Below, in pieces: positions 7,773 to 16,813 of a stretch of 19,585 nucleotides of DNA. The notes under the pieces were generated by a model. It did no database searches and was not told the DNA's origin. It saw only the letters and a program-made list of their open reading frames with translations. Position numbers and translations under genes: made by a program. This DNA is from Gammaproteobacteria bacterium RIFCSPHIGHO2_12_FULL_37_34. GTDB taxonomy: Bacteria > Pseudomonadota > Gammaproteobacteria > DSM-16500. Within the stretch, counting starts at the first letter, position 1. The number at the start of each line of letters is the position of its first letter. The stretch lies in assembly GCA_001801495.1 (NCBI GenBank), contig MGXW01000108.1, positions 1 through 19,585 on the forward strand. Reading direction: 5' to 3'.

Positions 7773-8736
7773 ACACATCCTTGTTTGGCTGAATATCAAT
7801 TGGTTTGTCTAATATATTCTTGACAACGAAACGTGGTCGTTTTCTTACTTCTTGATAAATTCTACCTGTATACTCTCCTACCATTCCCAACCCAAATAAT
7901 ACAATACCGATCAAGAAAAACATGATTGCAAACAAAGTAAAAACACCTTCTACTTCAGGGCCAATCATGATTCGTCTAATCATCAAGAAAACAACAAATG
8001 CAAAACTGCAAAATGAAATTAACATTCCTAGCATGGTAAATAATTGTAAAGGAAATACAGAAAACCCAGTGATTAAATCAAAATTATAACGAAGTAATTT
8101 ATAAAAATTATAATTTGATGTTCCTGCCGCACGTTCTGCATGAGCAATGCCAACTTCAGTAGGGTTGGCTGCATAAGTTAAAGCCAAAGCTGATATAAAA
8201 GTTGAGCTTTCACCAGTAGATGCCATGAGATCAACAACATGACGACGATAGGCCCGTAACATGCATCCTTCATCACGCATGACAAGTTTTGGCACCATCC
8301 AAGCACGAAGTTGATTATGCCATTTGGATACTTGCAACCGCCACCAGGAATCTTGGCGATTTTCTCGATATGTGTTTACCACATCATGCCCTGCTTCTAT
8401 TGTCGCAACGAGTTTACCCATTTCTTCTGGCGGATTTTGCAAATCTGCATCCATCGTAATCACAATTTCACCACGTACATGTTCAAATCCAGCCATAATC
8501 GCCATGTGCTGACCAAAATTTCCATTGAACTCGATCACACGGATGTGATGGGGTCGGCGTTCGTGCAATGTTTTTAAAATGCGAGCTGAATGATCAGTAC
8601 TACCATCATTAATTAGAATAATTTCGTATGATTTTCCTAAAGCATCGATGGCGGCAGTTAAACGTGAATACAGTTGTTCGAGAACCTCTTGCTCATTATG
8701 AACTGGAATAACTATACTAATGTAAGGCGATGACAT
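7741..8736 (-). CDS. ArnC-like undecaprenyl-phosphate glycosyltransferase (GT2)
   Basis: This family moves a sugar from a nucleotide donor onto undecaprenyl phosphate at the inner membrane, for lipid A or O-antigen modification. The start is set at 8736 because AAGGGG lies just before MSSPYISIVIPVHNE; earlier in-frame ATGs would add a tail unlike the family. Of 331 residues, the GT2 domain fills about 1-225, with NDGSTD (43-48), GQHMAIMAGF (75-84), the metal-binding TMDADLQNPPEE (DAD at 96-98), ENRQDSWW and EGCMLRAYRRH. Two membrane helices follow (about 228-252 and 264-288), then GEYTGRIYQEVRKRPRFVV. These blocks match E. coli ArnC closely, which suggests 4-deoxy-4-formamido-L-arabinose transfer. 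No other arn gene is nearby, so GtrB- or PmtA-like specificity for another sugar cannot be excluded. It precedes rnhB and diverges from nth. Confidence 0.88.
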   Translation of the reverse strand: MSSPYISIVIPVHNEQEVLEQLYSRLTAAIDALGKSYEIILINDGSTDHSARILKTLHERRPHHIRVIEFNGNFGQHMAIMAGFEHVRGEIVITMDADLQNPPEEMGKLVATIEAGHDVVNTYRENRQDSWWRLQVSKWHNQLRAWMVPKLVMRDEGCMLRAYRRHVVDLMASTGESSTFISALALTYAANPTEVGIAHAERAAGTSNYNFYKLLRYNFDLITGFSVFPLQLFTMLGMLISFCSFAFVVFLMIRRIMIGPEVEGVFTLFAIMFFLIGIVLFGLGMVGEYTGRIYQEVRKRPRFVVKNILDKPIDIQPNKDVYEVRSSQTIS

Positions 8737-8764
8737 ATAACCCCTTATATATTCGAAGGCATAT

Positions 8765-8770
8765 ATTATA
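8765..8770 (-). promoter_or_regulatory. Probable -10 element for the ArnC-like gene
   Basis: The minus strand reads TATAAT here, 28 bases before the ATG at 8736. Only a weak T-rich -35 is visible upstream. The 60-base divergent gap must also hold the nth promoter, which I cannot place with confidence. Confidence 0.4.
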
Positions 8771-8796
8771 ACCACAACCCAACTGAAAATAAAACA

Positions 8797-9432
8797 ATGA
8801 CTCCAACTACGGTACGCACTATTTTCCAACGATTTCGCAAAATGAATCCCCATCCAACTACTGAGCTTACTCATCGAAATCATTTTGAATTATTGGTTGC
8901 TGTCATTTTATCTGCTCAAGCAACTGACAAATCTGTCAACAAAGCAACTGAAAAATTATTTAAAATAGCAAACACTCCAAAAAAAATGCTGGATTTAGGC
9001 GAGCAAGAATTAAAAGAATATATTAAAACAATTGGGCTTTATAAGAATAAAGCAAAAAATATTCTTGCTACCTGCCAACTATTGGTTGATCAATTCAATT
9101 CCAACGTACCTTGTAATCGTGAAGCATTAGAATCCTTACCCGGTGTTGGTAGAAAAACAGCCAATGTGATTTTAAATACTTGTTTTGGAGAACCAACTAT
9201 TGCAGTTGACACTCATATTTTTCGCGTAGCCAATCGTATTGGTCTTGCTAAAGGCAAAACACCGCTAGCCATTGAACAACAACTGATGAAAAATATTCCT
9301 AGGCAATTTATTCATGATGCGCATCATTGGTTGGTTTTACACGGTCGCTATGTGTGCATCGCTCGTAAGCCACATTGCCCGCACTGTTTGATTCGAGATT
9401 TGTGTGACTATCCAGATAAAATGCAGATCTAA
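8797..9432 (+). CDS. nth: Endonuclease III (DNA glycosylase/AP lyase)
   Basis: Nth removes oxidised pyrimidines and cuts the abasic strand in base excision repair. The 211-residue length equals that of E. coli Nth, and key residues keep the same numbers: Lys120 in the helix-hairpin-helix LPGVGRKTANV (catalytic nucleophile), Asp138 in AVDTH (activating acid), and the 4Fe-4S ligands Cys187, Cys194, Cys197 and Cys203 in the C-x6-C-x2-C-x5-C pattern. ILSAQATDKSVNKAT matches the N-terminal helical core. The start is fixed by this co-linearity, as no strong ribosome-binding site is visible. In many relatives nth follows the rsx/rnf genes. Here it stands alone, divergent from the ArnC-like gene and convergent with the porin 21 bases downstream. 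Confidence 0.97.
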   Translation: MTPTTVRTIFQRFRKMNPHPTTELTHRNHFELLVAVILSAQATDKSVNKATEKLFKIANTPKKMLDLGEQELKEYIKTIGLYKNKAKNILATCQLLVDQFNSNVPCNREALESLPGVGRKTANVILNTCFGEPTIAVDTHIFRVANRIGLAKGKTPLAIEQQLMKNIPRQFIHDAHHWLVLHGRYVCIARKPHCPHCLIRDLCDYPDKMQI

Positions 9433-9453
9433 ACTCATATTCCGTATTCTCCT

Positions 9454-11049
9454 CTAGAAAAAGTAATCAAATTGTGCCGTTACAACGTTATCATATTTGC
9501 CTGAAGCAGTACAAGTTGCCGAAACACATTGGCCAGTTGTCGTTGCAGCACCAGTTGGACCATTGCCTGTATCACTTGCAGCATAATTTTGATCATGACG
9601 AAACTCCATGCTTTCCAATGTATTTCTCCATAAAGCAGTATTCAAAACCAGTGCATACCGATTCAAAGGCAACCCAAGAGATAATGCTTCACTAGATTTT
9701 TGATAACCAATAGCAATCGTCGATGGCTGTTCAAACATTGAAAATGTATAAGCCAATTCTGTATCAAGCGCCCACGGCTTTGCACCTTGTCCATTAAAAC
9801 TCATGTCATTTGGATTAAAAGCAGTCGTAGCACTTAAATATTCAACAATAACATCCATATGTTCCCCAAGTGCAAACACTCCGCGCAAATCAACGCCAGG
9901 AACGCGGTGCGAAATTTGTTCGTATTGTGAAAAACCATTGCCCACCTGAAAACCAGATGAGTCCGCAATGTTAGCTATGACACCCGCACCAAAGTTTCCA
10001 TGGAAAAAACCTGTTTTGTAATTATATCCAATATTCACACCACCATTATTTAGTTTACTAACAGAGGCTGCATGACTATCTCCTCGAAACACAAATAACG
10101 AACCAAAAAATGTATTATCTCCTGGTTCCTTGACACCTACAGTCAATGCATTTGCTTTTGTTCGCATCATGACTTTAGTCATGGGATCTGTAATCATGAG
10201 TGATGAGTACGCACCAAATGGCACATAATATTTCCCGAATGTTCCGTAGTAAGGAGAATCATGCAGATTACCCAACGTAACAAATGCTTTATTAACAAAC
10301 AACCGTGAATTAGAAACGGTGTAAGAGTTGCTAGTGGGCTTAGCATTATCGTAAGAAAATTCCATGAACCCCAAAATCCAATTGCTTGGGCCTAACATAA
10401 AAGCATCTAAGCTAACATTGCTAACATCAATATTGGATGTGCTTGGCTTTCCTCCTATATCTGTATAATTTGCTTGTGTCTGAATCGCGCCACTAAATAA
10501 TAAATGCGAATGATAAGGTTCTTTCGGTGCCATACCACCCATTGCCATCAATTGTTCTCGTATGGATTTACGAATAGCCAACAATTGCAAATCAGTGTTT
10601 ACACTTGGACTATTAATGATTAAATCATTCCCTGCGTATTGGATGGGGACACCAACATAAGGACCAGTTGAAACAAATGCTTGCCCTGGAACATCCAAGT
10701 CAAAAGGTAGATATTGTCTTTCCTCACTAGCAAGTCTTGATAATTCTTGCTGACTTAATGGTGTAGTAGAAGAATCTGTACTAGTCGTGTTAGAACGTTT
10801 GGTAAGCGTTCGGCGTTCTTTAGAAGTAACAGATGGTTGAGCGCTGCTTTGCTGTTTTTTTAAAAATTTAACTTCTTGTTGGAGATGAGCAATTTCTGAC
10901 TGAAGAACGTTTGTTTGTGATGAGATTTTTTCAATCTTGGCGCGCTCAGAGGAATAATTGGTTGTTTCTGCCGCAAAAACAGGCGCAGTAAGTATGCTAA
11001 CAGCATATACATATAATAAAGCCACGAGGAACTTTTTATAGGTTTTCAT
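9454..11049 (-). CDS. LbtU-family siderophore porin, outer membrane
   Basis: LbtU-type proteins are outer-membrane beta-barrels with an N-terminal coiled coil. In Legionella pneumophila LbtU takes up the siderophore legiobactin, and paralogues are common in the order. The 531-residue protein has a Sec signal peptide (MKTYKKFLVALLYVYAVSIL onward, cut near VFA-AE), a coiled coil at about 33-68 (IEKISSQTNVLQSEIAHLQQ), a Ser/Thr-rich linker, then a barrel with alternating strands such as GTFGKYYVPFGAYSS and GFFHGNFGAGVIA. It ends in FDYFF, the terminal aromatic signal for BAM insertion. AAGGA lies a few bases before the ATG. It is a single gene: lnt diverges after a 145-base gap with no promoter or Fur box that I can place firmly. 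No siderophore synthesis or export genes are near, so the substrate is uncertain. Confidence 0.8.
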   Translation of the reverse strand: MKTYKKFLVALLYVYAVSILTAPVFAAETTNYSSERAKIEKISSQTNVLQSEIAHLQQEVKFLKKQQSSAQPSVTSKERRTLTKRSNTTSTDSSTTPLSQQELSRLASEERQYLPFDLDVPGQAFVSTGPYVGVPIQYAGNDLIINSPSVNTDLQLLAIRKSIREQLMAMGGMAPKEPYHSHLLFSGAIQTQANYTDIGGKPSTSNIDVSNVSLDAFMLGPSNWILGFMEFSYDNAKPTSNSYTVSNSRLFVNKAFVTLGNLHDSPYYGTFGKYYVPFGAYSSLMITDPMTKVMMRTKANALTVGVKEPGDNTFFGSLFVFRGDSHAASVSKLNNGGVNIGYNYKTGFFHGNFGAGVIANIADSSGFQVGNGFSQYEQISHRVPGVDLRGVFALGEHMDVIVEYLSATTAFNPNDMSFNGQGAKPWALDTELAYTFSMFEQPSTIAIGYQKSSEALSLGLPLNRYALVLNTALWRNTLESMEFRHDQNYAASDTGNGPTGAATTTGQCVSATCTASGKYDNVVTAQFDYFF

Positions 11050-11194
11050 TAGGATTTCCTTCTCTAGGATGAGTTCAGATTGTTTCTATAAAAAATAAAG
11101 CTGAGCCAAATAACCTGTTACCCTAGCAAAATTAAGCTTACAACTCAAGAAAAAAATAGTAGACTTTTTATCTAGACTTACGCCAAAGACACTT

Positions 11195-12715
11195 ATGATA
11201 CGCCTATCCCAACGATTTTTATGTGATCTCGCAGCTCTTTTATTAGGAGCCATGCTAACTTTAGCCTTTTCCCCCTATAACATCTTCCCACTAGCGATTT
11301 TTTCAACTGCAGGGTTGATCGCTTTGTGGCTAAACTCCTCTCCCTCCCGAGCATGTTGGCTAGGGTTCCTCTTTGGTTTGGGTTTTTTCGGAACAGGCGT
11401 ATATTGGGTGTTTCATAGTATCCATGTTTTTGGTGGCATTCCTCTATTCCTCGCTACTTTTATTACTTTTGTCTTTATCGCAATACTAGCTTTATTTCCA
11501 GCAGCAGTAGGCGGTTTAACAAATCGCTACTTCCCTCTTCCTACTCCCACAAAAATAATATTGGCTTATCCTGCAAGTTGGGTATGCATGGAATGGATAC
11601 GCAGTTGGATATTCACTGGTTTTCCATGGTTATTGATTGGTTATAGTCAAACGAATTCACCATTAGCAGGTTATGCTCCTATCATTGGCGTATTCGGTGT
11701 TTCACTTATCACATTCATCACCAGTAGTTTAATCATCCATGCTATTTTGCAATTAAAACAAAATCATTTTCAATCCTGCTATTTTCATTTATTCATCCTA
11801 GTTATAATCTGGACAACTGGTGGTTTATTAAACTTTATCCCATGGACCCATCCAAGCGGACCGCCCATTACGATTAGCATGGTTCAAGGAAATATTCCGC
11901 AAGCACTTAAATGGTCACCTGATCATCTGCAACTATCATTAGATCGTTATGCCGAACTTTCTGAGCCTTTATGGGGAAAAAGCAAAATAATTATTTGGCC
12001 AGAAGCAGCTGTGCCTATGCCACTACAAGATGCTGCCTCATTTATTAATTTTATGGATAATAAAGCTCAAAACAGCCATTCTGCTCTCATTCTTGGCATA
12101 CCCATTCAAACTAAAGATGGATCAGGTTACTATAACGGTATTGTCCTATTGGGTAAAAATAGACAAGTATATTTAAAGCGACGCCTCGTTCCCTTTGGTG
12201 AATTTATACCTTCCTTCCCTATTGTTTCACGGTTTTTCGATTTTATGTCTATTCCTATGTCTAATCTTATACCAGGCAATATGAATCAACCTCCATTTGA
12301 AATCGATCATATTAAAATATTGCCTTCCATTTGTTATGAAATTGCTTTCCCTGAATTGATCCATACCAATGATGAACATATTGGTATATTACTCACTGTG
12401 ACAAATGATGCTTGGTTTGGTCGATCTTCTGCTGAAGCACAACACTTACAAATGGCTGCCATGCGCGCACAGGAATTAAGGCGACCGGTTGTCTTTGTAA
12501 GCAATGATGGCATCACAGCTATCATTAATCCTTATGGTAGAATGGAATCAGCAGCGCCTCAATACCAATCTTACGTGCTAAGTGGTAGCGTTCAAGCGAT
12601 GACAGGCACAACACCGTGGATGACATTAAGCATGGATACTGTATTAATTATTTTAATATCCTTACTACTCATTGCAGCAGTTGACAATAGAAGAGCACAA
12701 ACAAAGCGAGAATAG
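11195..12715 (+). CDS. lnt: Apolipoprotein N-acyltransferase
   Basis: Lnt adds the third acyl chain to the N-terminal Cys of lipoproteins in the inner membrane, which is needed for Lol export in Gram-negatives. The 506-residue protein has about six N-terminal membrane helices (to about residue 200), a nitrilase-like catalytic domain, and a closing membrane helix (TVLIILISLLLIAA). The catalytic triad can be placed: Glu270 in IIWPEAAVP, Lys328 in LKRRLVPFGEF and Cys380 in SICYE. Conserved NDAWFG and HLQMAAMRAQE follow. The ribosome-binding site is weak. It begins a seven-gene run. Its product should mature LptE, encoded two genes downstream. The stop is two bases before the leuS start. Confidence 0.96.
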   Translation: MIRLSQRFLCDLAALLLGAMLTLAFSPYNIFPLAIFSTAGLIALWLNSSPSRACWLGFLFGLGFFGTGVYWVFHSIHVFGGIPLFLATFITFVFIAILALFPAAVGGLTNRYFPLPTPTKIILAYPASWVCMEWIRSWIFTGFPWLLIGYSQTNSPLAGYAPIIGVFGVSLITFITSSLIIHAILQLKQNHFQSCYFHLFILVIIWTTGGLLNFIPWTHPSGPPITISMVQGNIPQALKWSPDHLQLSLDRYAELSEPLWGKSKIIIWPEAAVPMPLQDAASFINFMDNKAQNSHSALILGIPIQTKDGSGYYNGIVLLGKNRQVYLKRRLVPFGEFIPSFPIVSRFFDFMSIPMSNLIPGNMNQPPFEIDHIKILPSICYEIAFPELIHTNDEHIGILLTVTNDAWFGRSSAEAQHLQMAAMRAQELRRPVVFVSNDGITAIINPYGRMESAAPQYQSYVLSGSVQAMTGTTPWMTLSMDTVLIILISLLLIAAVDNRRAQTKRE

Positions 12716-12717
12716 CA

Positions 12718-15207
12718 ATGGAAGAACAATATAAACCCCATGATATTGAACTAAAAGCACAACATTACTGGCAAGAAAAAAATTCTTTTCAAGTCACCGA
12801 AGATGCCAACAAAGAAAAATTTTATTGTCTTTCCATGATGCCTTATCCAAGTGGTAGTTTACACATGGGACACGTTAGAAATTACACCATTGGGGATGTC
12901 ATTAGTCGCTACCAAATCATGTTGGGTAAAAACGTGCTGCAACCCATGAGCTGGGATGCGTTTGGATTACCTGCAGAAAATGCCGCCATTCAACATCATA
13001 TTCCCCCTGCAAAATGGACACGACAAAACATTGATCACATTCGCACCCAAATGATACGCCTGGGTTTTGCTTATGATTGGAGTCGTGAAGTCGCCACTTC
13101 TGACCCTCATTATTACAGCGGAGAACAATGGTTATTTTTGCAACTGTATAAAAAAGGTTTGGTTTATAAAAAAAATGCGGAAGTGAATTGGGATCCTGTT
13201 GACCAAACGGTATTAGCCAATGAACAAGTCGTCGATGGACGCGGTTGGCGATCAGGTGCGCTTGTAGAACGTCGCAACACTCCTCAATGGTTTTTAAAAA
13301 TTACAAGTTATGCAGAAGAACTTTTACATGATATCGATCAATTAGAACATTGGCCACCGCAAGTAAGAACCATGCAGCGCAATTGGATTGGTCGATCAGA
13401 AGGTGTTGAAATTAAATTTGCAATTTCTAAGCATGATTCTCTCATTGTTTTCACTACCCGTCCTGACACTTTATTCGGGGTCACTTATCTTGCTATTGCA
13501 CCACAACATCCTATTTGTCACAAACTAGCTGCAGAAAACCAAGCATTAAAACAGTTTATTGAAGCTTGTCGTAACATTAAAGTTGCTGAAGCAGATATTG
13601 CTACCATGGAAAAACGTGGCATGCCACTCAATATTTCCGCTCGCCATCCTATCACTAATGAAACTATTCCCATTTGGGTAGCAAATTTTGTTTTAATGGA
13701 ATATGGTAGTGGCGCACTCATGGCAGTTCCTGCACATGATCAACGTGATTTTGATTTTGCTACTCAATATCATTTACCCATTCACCCCGTTATTATACCA
13801 ATAGGCTCTCATTGGGATTTTACCCGTAGTGCTTATACTGGTGAAGGCGAGTTAATCAATTCGGCTGAATTTACTGGTATCACATCTAAAGAAGCGTTTA
13901 CCGCGATTGCTAATGATTTAAAATCCCATCATCTTGGTGATTATAAAATACATTATCGCTTGCGTGACTGGAGCATTTCAAGGCAACGTTATTGGGGTGC
14001 GCCTATTCCAATTATTTATTGTCCACAATGCAAAACAGTGCCCGTACCCGAAAAAGATTTGCCTGTCATACTCCCAGAAAATGTAGAATTCTCAAGCGTT
14101 TCTTCACCACTTAAAATGATGCCTGAGTTTTATGAAACACCCTGCCCCAATTGCCACCAACCAGCTAAACGCGAAACAGATACCTTTGATACATTCATTG
14201 AATCTTCTTGGTATTACACTCGGTTAGCCTGTAAAGCACCGAATAAAGCTATGGTCGATGGTCGAGCAAATTATTGGTTACCAGTTGACCAATACGTGGG
14301 CGGCATCGAACACGCTGTGTTACATTTATTATATGCGCGATTTTTTCATAAACTGTTACGTGATCAAGGTATGTTAAATAGTGATGAGCCTTTCTCACGC
14401 TTACTTTCTCAAGGCATGGTATTAAATTGTGGCATCAAAATGTCGAAATCGAAAGGAAATGTCGTCGATCCACAAACCTTAATTGATCGTTATGGCGCAG
14501 ATACAGTGAGACTATTTATAATATTTGCTTCCCCACCCGAACAAAGCCTTGAATGGTCAGATAGCGGTGTGGAAGGTGCGCATCGTTTTTTAAAACGTTT
14601 ATGGACATTTGCTTATGAGAATAGTCAACGTATTTGCCAACAAAATCATTTACCGCCATCCAATATCCTTGGGTCAACTAATTGGGAAAAAAGTGACCCC
14701 AAACAAACCGATATTTTCCGACAAATTTATGAAATTCTTGAACAAGCCAAATTTGATTATGAGCGACAACAATTTAATACAGTCGTATCCGGGTGCATGA
14801 AAATTTTAAATTTACTAGTTAAACTTGACGATGCTGCGCCTTCTTTTATTGATATAAAAGATATTGTGATGCATAAGGGTTTAAGCATTTTATTACGTTT
14901 GCTTGCGCCCATCACACCACATATCACTCATCAACTATGGTTGGATTTACACTATAACGGAATCATTCTTAACGCATCTTGGCCACAAGCAAGTCCCATT
15001 GTATTTAAAATAGATACTGTTCAGTTGGTCATCCAAGTAAATGGGAAATTGCGCGGTCATATCCATGTTCCTCCTGATGCGAATCAACTATTCATTGAGA
15101 CAAAAGTAAAGGAAAACCAAAAAGTTCAACAGGTTCTCCAGGGAAAACCAATTAAAAAAATAATTATTGTTCCAGGTAAATTAGTGAATATTGTTGTGGA
15201 GAAATAA
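12718..15207 (+). CDS. leuS: Leucyl-tRNA synthetase
   Basis: LeuRS charges tRNA-Leu in the cytoplasm and edits mischarged products. The 829-residue class I enzyme has the HIGH-type signature HMGH (49-52) within MPYPSGSLHMGHVRNYTIGD and KMSKS at 574-578. The editing domain carries FTTRPDTLFGVTYLAIAP and GALMAVPAHDQRD. A zinc-finger-like insertion has CPQC and CPNC pairs before DTFDTFIESSWYY. The anticodon-binding and C-terminal domains end in IIIVPGKLVNIVVEK. It is somewhat shorter than E. coli LeuRS (860), within the family range. The stop and the lptE start share one base (TAATG), indicating coupled translation. Confidence 0.98.
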   Translation: MEEQYKPHDIELKAQHYWQEKNSFQVTEDANKEKFYCLSMMPYPSGSLHMGHVRNYTIGDVISRYQIMLGKNVLQPMSWDAFGLPAENAAIQHHIPPAKWTRQNIDHIRTQMIRLGFAYDWSREVATSDPHYYSGEQWLFLQLYKKGLVYKKNAEVNWDPVDQTVLANEQVVDGRGWRSGALVERRNTPQWFLKITSYAEELLHDIDQLEHWPPQVRTMQRNWIGRSEGVEIKFAISKHDSLIVFTTRPDTLFGVTYLAIAPQHPICHKLAAENQALKQFIEACRNIKVAEADIATMEKRGMPLNISARHPITNETIPIWVANFVLMEYGSGALMAVPAHDQRDFDFATQYHLPIHPVIIPIGSHWDFTRSAYTGEGELINSAEFTGITSKEAFTAIANDLKSHHLGDYKIHYRLRDWSISRQRYWGAPIPIIYCPQCKTVPVPEKDLPVILPENVEFSSVSSPLKMMPEFYETPCPNCHQPAKRETDTFDTFIESSWYYTRLACKAPNKAMVDGRANYWLPVDQYVGGIEHAVLHLLYARFFHKLLRDQGMLNSDEPFSRLLSQGMVLNCGIKMSKSKGNVVDPQTLIDRYGADTVRLFIIFASPPEQSLEWSDSGVEGAHRFLKRLWTFAYENSQRICQQNHLPPSNILGSTNWEKSDPKQTDIFRQIYEILEQAKFDYERQQFNTVVSGCMKILNLLVKLDDAAPSFIDIKDIVMHKGLSILLRLLAPITPHITHQLWLDLHYNGIILNASWPQASPIVFKIDTVQLVIQVNGKLRGHIHVPPDANQLFIETKVKENQKVQQVLQGKPIKKIIIVPGKLVNIVVEK

Positions 15208-15752
15208 TGACTACTCTATTTTTCAAACGTATTTTCATTTTTTGTTCTACTCTTCTTCTTGTTTCTTGTGGTTTTCATTTGCAAGGTGAAATGCAACTTG
15301 CCTCACCCTTACACCGACTGTATTTACAAACGAATGATCCTTATGGACCACTTGCAAACAATCTCAGAGAATATTTAAAAATTTCCAAAGTACAATTAGT
15401 TTCCTCACCTGCTGATGCTCGTACTATCCTCACTATTTTGCGCGATGAATCATCACAAGAGCTATTAAGCGTGAGTGGTACACAACAAACACGGCAATAC
15501 AATTTAAGAGTGACTGTAGCGTTTGAAATAAGCGATGCAAAAGGATTAACCCTTGTTAGCCCTCAAATACTGAGTGAAACACGAGCAATTACAATACAAT
15601 CTAATCAGATTTTAGGTAGCAGCAATGAGGCAAATTTATTCTATCAGCAAATGCGTCGCCATTTAGCTTACGCCATCATGAATCGACTCGCATCGAGGGA
15701 TATGACCCAACAAATTAACAAAAACTTTTATTTATCTCCTAAACAAAAATGA
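15207..15752 (+). CDS. lptE: LPS-assembly lipoprotein LptE
   Basis: LptE plugs the LptD barrel and helps insert lipopolysaccharide into the outer leaflet. The 181-residue protein has a lipoprotein signal peptide with lipobox LVSC (Cys21), followed by GFHLQGE, the typical opening of mature LptE (CGFHLRG in E. coli). Further along, TRQYNLRVTVAFEI and ISETRAI-like stretches match the family's beta-sheet core. Position between leuS and holA is the usual one in gammaproteobacteria and supports the name. The ATG overlaps the leuS stop by one base, and the 3' end overlaps holA by four bases (ATGA). Confidence 0.93.
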   Translation: MTTLFFKRIFIFCSTLLLVSCGFHLQGEMQLASPLHRLYLQTNDPYGPLANNLREYLKISKVQLVSSPADARTILTILRDESSQELLSVSGTQQTRQYNLRVTVAFEISDAKGLTLVSPQILSETRAITIQSNQILGSSNEANLFYQQMRRHLAYAIMNRLASRDMTQQINKNFYLSPKQK

Positions 15753-16756
15753 AATTAACTTATTTTCAATTGGAACCGCATATAGCAAAAAATCTTTCTC
15801 CCATTTATTTAATAGCTGGGGAAGATGTATTATTAAAACAAGATAGCATGAGAATCATTCAAAAAGCAGCAAAGCAAGCTGGGTTCATTGAGAAAATCCG
15901 ATTGTCAATCGAAACAGATTCAGGTGAGCAACTTTATAATGCTCTTTATTCCTCTTCATTATTTTCTGAAAAACGATTGATCGAATTACATTTACCTTCG
16001 CTATCTCATCAAACCATCGCAACTATTCTTCAAGAATATGTAAAAAATCCATCCGCTCAGCAACTCTTACTCATTCATACTGGAAAAATTGATACCAAAA
16101 CAGCTAAAACTACTTGTTATCGAGCAATGGAAGAATATGGAATAGTCATTGCAATTTGGCCACTATCACGCGAACAATTACTCCAGTGGATCCATCAAAA
16201 AGCAAAAAAATATCGTTTACAATTTACTCCAGCAGCTGCTCATTTGTTGGCAAATTTTGTAGAGGGTAATCTTATCGCCGCAGCCCAAGTGATTGAAAAA
16301 TGTTACCTACTGCAACCACAAAATAGCATTGATGAGAATTTCATTGAATCGATATTGGTAGATGAAACACAATTTACCATTTTCGATTATGTTGATAGTA
16401 TCATTGCTGGAAACGTATCACGCTCACTGCATATTTTATCTTCCCTGAAACTTAACAATACTGAACCTACTCTAATCATTTGGGCAATTGCTAGAGAATT
16501 ACGATTATTGAATGATATATCACAACAACTCAAACAAGGCGCTTCTTTTGAGGAATTATTTAAAAAATATCACGTATTGATGCGCCGACAATTCTCCATT
16601 AAAAAATTTCTGAGTACATTTGGTGCGAAAGATTGCAACCGCTTTCTTTTACACATTACAACAATTGATCGCAGCATCAAAGGTGCAACCTTAGATAATC
16701 CATGGAATCAGTTGCAACTATTGTGCTTGAAAATGGCGAAAATGGTACTATCCTAA
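15749..16756 (+). CDS. holA: DNA polymerase III delta subunit (clamp loader)
   Basis: HolA is the subunit of the gamma complex that opens the beta sliding clamp during replication. At 335 residues it is near the E. coli length (343). It begins MKLTYFQLEPHIAKNLSPIY and LIAGEDVLLKQDSMR, the family's typical opening. The N-terminal AAA+-like fold shows LFSEKRLIELHLPS and LLLIHTGKIDTKTAK. A helical middle domain has LLANFVEGNLIAAAQVIEK, and the C-terminal collar domain has REQLL- and ARELRLL-type helices. The start overlaps the lptE stop in ATGA, so translation is coupled. Confidence 0.93.
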   Translation: MKLTYFQLEPHIAKNLSPIYLIAGEDVLLKQDSMRIIQKAAKQAGFIEKIRLSIETDSGEQLYNALYSSSLFSEKRLIELHLPSLSHQTIATILQEYVKNPSAQQLLLIHTGKIDTKTAKTTCYRAMEEYGIVIAIWPLSREQLLQWIHQKAKKYRLQFTPAAAHLLANFVEGNLIAAAQVIEKCYLLQPQNSIDENFIESILVDETQFTIFDYVDSIIAGNVSRSLHILSSLKLNNTEPTLIIWAIARELRLLNDISQQLKQGASFEELFKKYHVLMRRQFSIKKFLSTFGAKDCNRFLLHITTIDRSIKGATLDNPWNQLQLLCLKMAKMVLS

Positions 16757-16781
16757 AGTGCACCAGAAGCAATTGGTACGT

Positions 16782-16787
16782 TATAAT
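16782..16787 (+). promoter_or_regulatory. Possible -10 element before nadD
   Basis: TATAAT lies 26 bases before the nadD ATG, in the only sizeable gap (57 bases) of the lnt-to-rlmH run. No good -35 is seen at the expected distance, so an internal promoter is only possible. Confidence 0.3.
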
Positions 16788-16813
16788 AAAGCTGAAATAA
16801 TAGGAATCTCAAC

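Noticed and set aside
7773..7799. Longer RNase HII from the ATG at 7799 or 7778
   Set aside because: AAGGA sits directly before the ATG at 7772, and the 7778 ATG overlaps that site.
8737..8883. N-terminal extension of the ArnC-like protein from an ATG at 8883
   Set aside because: It would run through the divergent nth start; the family start and AAGGGG site are at 8736.
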